The position numbers and the translations under genes were made by a program. From Hyposmocoma kahamanoa (lineage: Eukaryota > Arthropoda > Insecta > Lepidoptera > Cosmopterigidae), in the NCBI RefSeq assembly GCF_003589595.1, contig NW_020653750.1:6136005-6200004 (forward strand): a stretch of 64,000 nucleotides of DNA, given 5' to 3'. Position 1 is the stretch's first letter; each line of letters starts with the position of its first letter. Positions 14,101 to 26,100 of the stretch are shown piece after piece. The notes beneath the pieces were generated by a model. The model made no database searches, was not told the origin of the DNA, and saw nothing but the letters and a program-made list of their open reading frames with translations.

Positions 14101-17100
14101 TTTCTATTTCATAATCCTACTCCTAATTGAGATACCAATCCGCGATGCTGGTACAAAGATATCTGCATTAACACTGCATTTAACGACGTTGTTTCAATAT
14201 AGCACGACATTTTTTTTTATGATACTAAGTAGCAGGACCAACAAGCCATGTGCCTGGTGTTAAGCGACACGCCTGTCCACAGTAGTTGTAGTGCCACTCA
14301 GAGCTATAAATCATAAAGGTCTGAGGGACACTGCCACTGCGCCTGTCAGCCAAAGATATAAGTTGACAAGTCACATGTGCCTGTAATTTCATCAGCACCC
14401 TTACCCTTCAAAACCGAAACACAGTAATGCACACATTACTGCTTTGCGACAGAAAAAATAATAAGGTGGCAGTACTTCCCAGGACGAACTATGTTTGCAA
14501 CCTGTAAAAACCACTAAATTAATATTGTGATAACCCTACGCACCAAGTGACGTGTAGGCATTGAGGCATTGACGCTGTGCAGACAGAAGTTGCACTAGTG
14601 GTCTTATTGCACTATGCCTTAAGCCTCTCTCTCTCGAGGAGATCAGTGCTCCAAATGAGAGTTTGTAAGTAATTTGATAGGATAATAAGTTCGTAGTTTA
14701 TTTACGTAGCATAGTGTATTTAGTGTATTTTAGTAGCAGTCGAGCTCCTTGTGAAAGAGTTCGTCCAGGGAAGTACTGCCACCTTACCTATTTCTGCCGC
14801 CAAGCAGGAATGTCAGCATTACTGTGCTCCGGTCTTAAAGGGTAACGGTGCTGGTGAAATTACAGGCATATGAGACTTGTCAACTTACGTCTCAGGGTGA
14901 CGGGCGCAGTGGCAGTGCCCCTCAGATCTTTGCGATTTAAAGCTGTGAGTGGTACTGCAAGTGTTATGGACAGGCGTGTAGCTTACCATCAGGCGCACGA
15001 CTTGTTCGTCCAGTCACATGATACTATAAAAAAAATTAAAAGGAACCGAAAATACAATTACGGCTATGGAGTTCTTTGATTTATTTGATGGACAAAACCA
15101 ATCTGAACTATTAATAAAGTTATTAGCATGTATAGATGTTTAAAAGGATATGAAATGACAGGTTAGTTTTTTGTTATATGATTAACATGATAAAAGTGTT
15201 CTTTCCTAGTTGGAACGACGCGATAACACGGTATTGACTATACAGTGTTATTGCGTCTATATCGCTGTAGTATATAAAACTGACAATCAACAACTTATAA
15301 AATCCAATTTCGATTTAATATTTGGTTATGTGTAAAATACTAACTTCGGACGACTATATTACTAACATCACAAACAATAACTTTTGTTCCATGACTTTCA
15401 ATAAATTTATCAGATTTTACTTTCGTACAAAAATAAAATATTTCAGTGTAGAAAATTCAAAGGAAGTGATCACACGTATGCGTTACTACAAGTGCCTTCT
15501 CTTCTGCCTAATCTCTGATAATCTCGAAGGACGAAGCGAGAGTGTAATAAAAATATTTAAATAGACTTCTCTAAACGGTGATAACTCTGTGCGGTAACAA
15601 AAGAAAGTGTCAACCAGTCTGATGCAAAACGCAGGAGTTGGGAAACTTACTATATTACTACAGATGTAAAAAGTATCAGATAGTAAGTCGTGGAATAAAA
15701 GTTGTTGTTAATGATGTTAGTAACAATCGAGGTTATTAGTATTTTACAAATAACTCTATAGTGTTTAAGGTATAAGTGTGGTAACCACGTGTACCTCTTG
15801 GCTCTGCAGTGTGGGATGCTTAGCGAACATCTCTTCAAGGCGTCGCATGGCAACCCGTCCTCTCTCTATGTGTTGCGCCACTCGTGGCTCCAGCAGCCGC
15901 GGTACGATCGCAGCGGACGGCACCTCGACCATCGCCGGTGCTGCCTCCTCCGGTGGCGTAGGGGGCACTGAACATTTATTGTGTATTTTATAGCAAACTT
16001 AAATACACGGTTATATTATTTCACTTTACTTGTAATTTTCGAACCTCGACAAAAATATCGGCAATTTCGTACTAAATATTCAATGGATAGACGATTTACT
16101 TTTTACAACTTAAAGGAGGCTCTGCTTAGTTCGCAGAGCCTCCATTAAGTTGTTACAACCAGAAAACCACAGAAGTTAGAACTAGTCGCCAAAAATATCG
16201 TGAAATAAAAAAAATGACGTCATAATACCAGAAAAAGTATTGAGTTATTTTAATAGTATCATCGCCGGTGCTGTCTTATCGACGGCTCTATTTAAAAAAC
16301 AGGCAATTCCGGTGCACAAAGCTGACAAATCATATTCCGGCCCAAAGTTGTCACATGAATATAGTAGTGTAATAAGGAAAAAAACTATTTTAGATTGGTT
16401 ATATATAATCGGAACTACAGACACATTAAAGGCTGCACTTCACATGTTCATATTAGCGACTGGATGTTTGTTGTACTTGGACAAATACTTGACGTGCGAT
16501 ACACCTGCAACTACTGACACATACGCACATGGAGCCAAATAAGGAGTTAAAATAATGAATATGACCATAGTGTGGACGGTTTACTTGCGAAATTGCTATT
16601 TAACCCCTTTGATGTGCGTCAAGAAACCGACAAACGCGCGGTATCGCATGTTTGGTGTTTGTTATATTTGTCGAATAGCGAACAAGACAAATACTTTGTC
16701 ACAACATGTACTATGTACACTCAGAATATAGATAGAGAGATATTAATAGCAATGTGAAGCGATACAATAACATTTTTTAATGATTAAAATTGTTTGCCAA
16801 AGTTGTGTAATAGTCACAGAAAAATATAGACCCTAATCACGTAGGTATTTCCTAGAATGGGAAGTCATTGTAACTAAATTTTTTATGTTTAATTAGCTAT
16901 TTTGTTGTAGGATTTGTTTAGTACATTCTAGGGTCGGCGGACTAAAGCACAAAACTAAAAAAAGTGCTTCATTTTTTAATACATAATTATTTATTTTTTG
17001 TGTTGAAAGATTGTGAAGAGAATGATAAATTTGAAAAGACGCTACTAGAATTAAATTAAAGAAATTAAAGTTACACATTAATGAAGTAACAAATTAATTT

Positions 17101-20100
17101 GCCATAGGTGCTTTGACTTTTTTTGTAGATCAATTAATTTAAAAGAATGATGTTGAATATTGACTTATGTGCTTTAGTTCGCCGACGCTAAAATTTATTA
17201 TTATTATTCAACTTAAGGGTAGATACTGACGTGCAGGGAACTTGGGCGGTTCGTTAAGCGGCTGAGTCGGCGTGGGCGGTTCGTTGTCGTGCGCCGAGCT
17301 CTGCGTCTCCCACGAGTCGTCAGACGCGGAACCCTCGGAGCCCCACAGCTCACCGTCCTCGGAATCATACTCGCCAACCTAAAATACACAAAGAGACGTT
17401 GAAATTAACGTTTCCATTTTATATTAAAATATCAATGTGCTGCCGTCTAGCGGTCAAGAGCTGAAAGACGACGCATTCGAGACGTTTACTTAGTTCTCCA
17501 AAAAAAAAAGCGACCATATTGCAGCGGTACTTTAATTTCTTGTAACAAAAAAAAAATATGATTAACAGAAATTTTAATACTTATCAAAATGAAATAAAAT
17601 AAAACAACAATCATATGAAACACCACTATAGATAATATTACAAGTGCGATTATCATTTTTGCACTCCACAGTAGCAAAAGAAGGCATTTTTCTAAGATTT
17701 TCGAAGTTTTGCGCGAGATTAATTGACACAACCATGACGTACAAAACGAAAATGGCGGACTGAGCTTAAGTATGTGGAACGTCGCATACTGTTGGCACAC
17801 GTGACACGCAAACTAAGCACTTCCACTGTATTTAATGTTCTGTGACACAATATGTTTACTATATGCTATACGAGAATTACGTTACGTCAAGGATATAATT
17901 GACTCGATAACTAACCTTATAAAGATCCTGTGGCCAGCACATGCTAGTATGACCATCCACCCACCACACTTTGACGCGGCCAGACGGAAAATTGTCGATG
18001 ACCTGTGGAAAGAGATGTGAGGTTTGTCATTGGTAATTTTTTGTGAAATATATCTACTAGTTTTTATTATGAATAAATAAATAATACAAACATCGAACAC
18101 AGATTTTTTAAATCTCAATAATACATTTAATCAAAAAGCGACATCTACGTCAATTGAGGCACCTGTAAAGGTACCGGCTGCAGTGAAGAAGGTTTTAACG
18201 TAACTCACTAGATGTCGCTAGCGGCGCAGAATGTTAAAAACTCCAGTAAGTTAACAAAAACATCTAGGAGAATTTCAACAACTAGATACTCGTAGGTCAG
18301 TTGGCAAGAGCAATGCTTACGGAGCAGTATGGTCGTGGGTTCAAGTCCCATCGGGTCGGGGAAAGTTATTCTAATGTGTATGATCTTTGTATTAATAATT
18401 ATAATCCACTAGTTATTATAAATATTCATACAAAGTCAATAATTATAGAAGACTTGGTCTGTAGCTCAGTTAATAGGAGTGGTGGCCACAGTGTGGCTAC
18501 AGACGCTGGTTTGAATCTATTCAGATCGAAGGAGATTTTTTTTGTATCAATAGTAATTACCATAATAGATCGGTTGCCGGTCGCAGTAATGAGGGTATGC
18601 GCATACGTCGAATACAGTCATTCTAATAATGAACTCTACGACATAGAAAACCAAAATCTTGTTCAGTAACGTCTACGGCCTAACTATAACTTAAAATCTT
18701 ACAAAAGTTATTGGAAATGTCATAAAATGTGATGGTTCCATTTGAACTTTCAGAATGGCTTTGCCCAGAATGTTTTAAAATATTGTCATAGAAGCGTACT
18801 GAACGAGTTTAAGTAATAAATAAAATTGACGTAAACTGCATTAATTAGAAGCACGGGATATAAACTAAACAAATTGAATGGGGTCCCTATAATCCTTTCA
18901 AACGACGATATAAAATCAGCTGCTTCTACGAAATGTTCAAGTGTGCTGGCCCAAAATGGAAACAACTTATTATTAAAATTGTCCTTGAAACAATTTCAGT
19001 TTAGTATTGTTAAATATAGCGTCTAAGCAAAGGTTAACAAGACCTCGGTCCACCATGCTTTCTTATAACCTCCCAACCGTGTAACTTGAAACCGAGCACA
19101 TTTCCGAAACCCGTTTTTCCCATACATATCCGAAGTCCGTTCTTTAGGTTTGAAGATACATGTCGTTGAAGAGTTTTGTTCCGTTTAGTCTAGTTTAAGA
19201 ATATCCTCGGGGATAGTGCAATTACGCGTAACTAGCATTTGATTATGAGTCTCCATTTCGGTAATTTAGTCCCTAAGTCAAATCCGCGTGTATGTCGTGG
19301 CAATCAAATTAGCGTGGTGTACGGGAATCTATTGTTATCAGTCCGTAGACAACATAAATTAATGCTTACTGTGCAAAACGTAAAGTCGACGCCATTGTCA
19401 TAACAAAGCAATAACGTCAAATTCATCTCCTGTGAAATTTGGTTTGGTGCAGATACACGCTTTTTACCAATACGCGGATTTGCACCATCCCCGACGATAT
19501 GTTGTATTACCTGTCCAGCAGTGCAGTTGGAGTCTTCGCCGGTAAAGTTGGCGACGCGAATGACTACCGTGCCAGGTCGATATTGGAAGTCCGGGTGGTC
19601 CTTTAGGTCGTACACGCTCACTTCACTCTCGTGTAGCATTTGGGGTCTGTAGATACAATGAATTTAAATAGCAACGTTTTAATATTCTTCTTCGAAGTCT
19701 TCCACTAAATGAGAATCAGTATTGCAGATTTTAATGGAAGGTAGCGTCCCGCCTTTCTGTTAAACCTGTCCATCAACATCCAACAAATTGACTTTCTGTT
19801 CCATTTCTAGGGTCGGTGGACTAAAGCACATATAAGTCAAAATCCAACATCATTCACTGAAATTAATACATCTACTGGTTAAAGCACATAAATCAAATTC
19901 ATTTGTTACTTCATAAATTTCGAAATTTATTCTAGAGGTATTTAACTGCCAACACTAAAAACAACACAAAAAATATATAATTATATATTAACAAATGAAG
20001 CACTTTTTTACTTATGTGCTTTAGTCTGTCGGCCCTAGAATTAAGGCGAAGACTTGTTATTGAAGATGTTGTTATTATTAACCGACTTTCAAAAAGGAGG

Positions 20101-23100
20101 TCTCAAATCGGCTGTATTTTTTTAGTGTGTGAATATTACGTACGTTATGTACATTACTAATAGTATAGTCAAGGCGACAATATATGGCGGATTTTTTACC
20201 CGCCTCTACAGCAACAAAAGAATTATAATCGATAAATATAATAGGTATGAAACTCACACAGGCTCGTCGGCACTGGTGTAAGTGCGGTACCAATGCACTA
20301 TGGCGGTCCGTCCATGATGGTCCACACGTTGTACCACGCCATACTCTCTGTGCTTTAGCTTAAATCAAATATCAATACATGTATAAATCAAATACATTCA
20401 ATATAAGGTAAAGCTTCATACTATTACTGTCTGACTAAATCCATGTGTGCACGCCTTGTGATATTATTAACAAAAAAAAATATAACATTTCTTTACTCTG
20501 TTGATAATGATTGATATGTGAATAAATGTATAATATAATATACCCTCAATATGTTTGTGTCTAATGTTGGACACAGTGAAACTATAATTATTTTGTAATA
20601 TGCCAATTTTTATACAACCTGTGTAATTACAATTAAATTAATTACGAAGCGTTTGAAACAAAGCGAGGAATTTACCGCAGTCAAAGGCTATGTTGTACAG
20701 CAATAGCGTAGCGTTTAAAAATGTAAAAATGAAAGGCAGGAAGGGCCTCTTGTAGGAGGGGTTATTGTATAGAAAATTTCCCAGTGCACCTTTCATAATT
20801 AATTCATCATAAAATAATCACATATATCTTTAGTTGGTAGCTGGAAAATAAGTTATACAATTGTACCTGCTGGTTATCTTCGAGATTCGCGGCACCACTG
20901 ACGACAAAATCTCCCGGGAAGCATTCTTGTCCGTCCAGGTGATGAATCGGGTATAGCTGCGTCGACGGTATGTCCATTTCGATAGTGCCGTCCTGTATAA
21001 TCATTTCAATTTAGTTACTATGTCAATTTAAACAGTTACTACTTGCTATCTCATTGTGCGTCGGTATTTGATTGCCGCTGTAATGATTTGCATAACTTAA
21101 AATAGATTCAAAATCATAACGTAAATCTAAATGAAAATGTTGGAATACTCTTACAGTTATATTTTAAGTTAATTTTTTCACCAGACAAGAACGCTTAAAT
21201 AAAAATATAAAACATTGATTTACAGGTTTATATTTTTTATTATTAACAACAACAATTAAAATAAAAAAGATCTGAAATCTGTCTGTCAGGGTAATTGGTC
21301 CAATAGAGAAGAAATTAATGTCAAATGATTATGAACTCATAATTGCATTTAAGGGTATGGCAATAGTTGCTGGACTCAAGTGTGCATTTGAGGCACTTAT
21401 CGAAGTTCAGCACTTAAAGAAAGTTCGAAAAACAATGCGTCGGCTAAATTAGAAAAACTAGTAACTCCGTTTACGGTCGACAACACTTTTTTACTTTTTA
21501 ACCGACTTCAAAAAAGGAGAAAGTTCTCAAATCGACTGTATGTTTTTTTTGTACGTATGTTACGCGATAACTCCGGTATCTGTGAAACGATTTTCATGAT
21601 TATTTTTTTGTTGGAAAGAGGGTACCTCCATAGTGGTCCCATTTAATTTTGAAGAAAATCATCCACCTCTAAGGGTGGCTGTTCACGCATGAAGATTCAT
21701 TTTTATAAATAGCGCCTAAATTTTATTATAAGGAGCAATTATTTTAATGGTTGATTTTGCTATTCTCCAATCCAAGGCGTTTTTCTTTCAATATACATTC
21801 AGTAGTGAGAACCGCTTTTTATTATCTCCTGTGTCAAGTCCCGTATAGTGGCGAACTAGGGGATGAATCCGGGTTTGCGCACTTTCCGGTAACCGATTTC
21901 AATAAAACTTGGTAATTATATGTAATATGAGTACTTTTGAGGCCGGTTTTTTTAGTATTCTGTACTGAGATTATCAAGCGCAATGTCGGACAATCAAAAC
22001 TTAAAATATAATTTGTGGGTCCTTTTTTAGTTATAAAATGATAATATAATTATATATTGTCATATAATTATTTGTGGTAACTCTAGTTTTTGTGCCTACT
22101 TAAAAAATAATAATTTTAATGTTTTAAAGTGACTGCGACGCCTTTGGCAAGGCGGAACAGTCTGCGAAGGCGGCGGACGACTTAGCGTAAACAGCGAGTT
22201 GATTGCGTCGCATTCGGTAAGGCGAAGTAGAAGACGACCCGTCCATATGTCTGTTTATATATACAATGCATTTTTTGCATTTCAGTTACTTTATGCTTTA
22301 AGATACGAAACGTTTGAAAAAGTGAAGGGACAAAATTAGGGTTCCTTACTTGCCAGACGACGTTGGCGCGCGAGGTGGTGTGCAGCGTCTCGACGACGAC
22401 GCGGTCGCCGAGGCGCGGCGGCGGCGCCGGCGGCGCGCGGCGCACGGCCCGCTTGAGCCGCTTGCCGCGCAGCAGCCGCACCGCCAGCTGCGGCGAGCGC
22501 TTGCCGCGCTGCGACGCCGCCGACGAGCACCGAGATGACCACGTGGCCCCACTGAACGACACATCGTACAATGCACCCCTTAAAATTACTTTACTATAGT
22601 CAAAAACATCGAGTATATAACCAGAAATAGAGACAAAATGTCATTTAATTTGTTTGAAAACAATTCTGTCATGTCATTACGGTGACAATTAAGCTCTGAT
22701 TGACCAGCCCGAATTCGACAAGGGCGACGTCAATTGTTTCACTTCAAATCGACCAGTTTGACTTCAGCTTTGCTATAATGGACGAAAATTTAAAAATGAC
22801 ATACTTAATTAAAAATGAAATGGGATTCCGTTTGTTTTGTAATTAGATGTTTTGATGTTTTTCCCACACCACTGAATGGAACAGACCCCAATGTTTTTTT
22901 TTTCAAAAATCAAAATAATCTTTATTTCATAGGTAAGCATTATTACACTTGAAATCGTCACATTGGTTAAACTCTATCGTTCATTCGTAAGGCAGTTTCC
23001 CCTGAGAAGAATTAGCAAGAAACTATAGGGGTTGTTCTTTGTAAATAACATTTGTACACATTCAACATTTACAATTTCTTTTTGAAATATCAGGGATCGA

Positions 23101-26100
23101 GAGTACCTCCATGAGCTAAACGGTTTACAACCATGGATTTTTGTCATCTAAGTATGCAGAAGTTGTATAATAACCTTTAGTATAAAGTTTTTGTTTTACT
23201 ATAGTTTTAAATCTCGTGAAAGGCAAATTTTGTATATGAACCGGAATCTTGTTATAGAAGCGTATACATTTCCCCACAAATGAATTTGTGACTGTGTGAA
23301 GACGACTATTAAGAAAAAACAGCTAGTTTATTTTTATTCCTCGTATTAATGTTATGTCTGTCACTATTTTTCATAAAAAATTACTATTCCTCTTAACATA
23401 AATTACATTTTCATAGATGTACTGTGAGGCTAGTGTAAGAATGTTAATTTCCTTAAACTTATCTCTCAAAAGTACTCTGGGGCCCAGATTGCAAATTGTC
23501 CTAACCACACGTTTCTGCAGGACAAAGATTCTATTGATATTACCCCAAAGCAAAATGCCGTATGTCATTAGACTGTGAAAGTAGCTGAAGTAATCCAATC
23601 TAGCGGTTTCGACGTCTGAAAGTTTCCGTATTTTTTTAATCGCGTACACTGCAGAGCCGAGCCGTTTTAATAATTTACTTATATGTGGACCCCATTGCAA
23701 TTTAGCATCTAACGTTATACCTAGAAATACAACTGTATCCATAAGATTCAATTATTCGTTTCTAACTACAATGTTTGTGACCATCTCTCTAACATTGGGT
23801 AATGTAAATTTCACACAATTTGTTTTTTTCTCATTAAGGAGTAGGTTATTAACAGCAAACCAATCAACTACTGGAGATATAGCATGTTAGAGAGATATTA
23901 TCTGTTAGAGGTATTATGTTTATTACAATAAATACAGAATCTTTTTGGAATATATGGAGACGTAAACACAGGTCAGTTGTTGGCGCTGTACTATTTCAGC
24001 TTTCTAATTTGTGCTTTCAGCGCAAACAAGAGTTGAAAGTGATATAAGACCCATTTGCTTATTTCGTCTCTATTTCTGGTTATATACTCGATGGAGAAAA
24101 ACAGTTCATTGCGCAAAAGTGTTGCCCGCTTACGAGCAGCTAGTGATTGCAGTCGATTAACATTCTATCGATTATCGACTGAATATTGGTCACGCTTATG
24201 GAATAAATAGCCGAGCTTGTTTTATTTGAATCATCCTTGACCCATTATTCATCCAATTAAACACAAGTTCATTTGAATTGCAAATTTTTGTGAAGCTCAT
24301 ATATACATACACTGTATTTAGAACTATCTTAATGAAAAGTACAAAGAGGAGACATATTTTAAAATTTTTCATTTTAATTCAATATAGGCAATCAAATCCG
24401 CAATTAGTAATCATTAGAAAGTCATAACATTCACTATTCAGTAATATTTGGCAAAATTTTATCTTCTTTCACAATCTATCGATAAAACTATCGACTACAA
24501 CTACATAACTGTTCAAAATTATATGAAAACTGGCAACCCCACAAATGACATTTTACTCCGTCTTCAATAAAAACACACTATACACGTAACCCACGACAAT
24601 AAACATTTAATTACATCGTTATTCATTATATCGTTATTCATTATTTGATAATAACATAATGTAAGTTTTAAAGTTAGGCAATAAAGTGTATATACTACCT
24701 AATTGAGGAAAGAAGACACGTAACAGAAAACTACCTGTAAAATATTTGAAAATAAAAAGAACTGGAGGTCTACTACGAAATAAGATACTACGTGACAACG
24801 AAGCTCACACGTACTACACATGCCAGTTTTACTATGAAATTAAAATCAAAATTCGATACTATAGCTGTCATATGAGCTTCGTTCTTTTGTTACCGGACAC
24901 TTCAGCATGGCGGTTGATTTTAAGTTAGACGATTTAACTTTATAAGATAAGGCGAGAGGTAAAGGACTTTAAGTCCATATTTTGGAATTTAGATATTTGT
25001 ACAACAATGCTTTAGAATCATAAAATGTCACGAAAAATTTCACGCAATGCATTGACTTACAAACAAATGGACGACGGGTCTAATACAAAACCCACGAAAA
25101 AAAATGTCCCAAGTCAACCTATTTAAACGTAGTGATATGTAAAGGAATATGAAAAAGCTAAAACGTTGAATTTAAATTGTAATGTCATTGCAGTACTGCC
25201 TAATTTTGCTTACAACAATTGAAAGGCGCAAAAAAACACCATATTCAATTTCTACTGGAAACTTACCAAAATGCACCATATGTAGCTTCTAGTGAAAACT
25301 ACTTGAACACAGGTATAATGGAGTAGCCTTTATTATTTATAAATAATTTTTATACGTAAATGTTGAATTTTATACAATGCCATTTATTATGAGCTAGAGT
25401 GTCTGACTTTTTTTTCTTGAGTTTCGAGAATTCTCGTACCCGATTTCTCGAGTTATTCGAGATTTTTTTTAAAAACAACCCCGTAACCCGTAACCCCGAG
25501 CCGTAGAAAGAGTACAACAATATTTGAAACTATTACTAACATGTATTAAAAAATATTTTAATAATAACATTAGCGACTCTATGAATTTTTTGTTCTAAAT
25601 ATTTCAAACGCTTGTGTTTCAAACAGTTGAAATTGATGTGATAGGTCTCGTTCAGTCTTTTACGCAAGCAATAAGTCGGAAAGAGACAGTTAGCTATTTG
25701 ATTATTTTGATTGCTTTTGTAATTTATATTTACGATTAATTGAAATATAAATTAAATACGTTATATACCAGTGCATAAAATAACACTTTTAAATGATAAA
25801 TATGATAACACAATGTAGTACTTACTGAAAATATGATATGCCATCCTGTTTTTTGACTTTAGTTGAGTAATTTTTACAAGGTTTTACCACACAATACGGC
25901 ATCATTGACAAGCGCGCTGTCAGTCGAACAAACGAAGACTAAAGCGTGATTGACGCTGTGTATACGATTTTAACGCCCTGTAAATTCGGACACTTTTTAG
26001 CCCGGACCCGACGTCCATTTATTTGTAAGTCAATGACGCAATGGTAAAAAACTTGAAGTCCTATCGTTTGTTTTTAACTGACGTCAAAAAAGGAGGTTCT

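Noticed and set aside
18293..18370. Functional tRNA gene
   Set aside because: A and B boxes are present but arms do not close into a cloverleaf, and a shared SINE tail follows.
22336..22599. Several overlapping Arg/Ala-rich frames
   Set aside because: Alternative frames of UBE2O exon 9, whose high GC removes stop codons.
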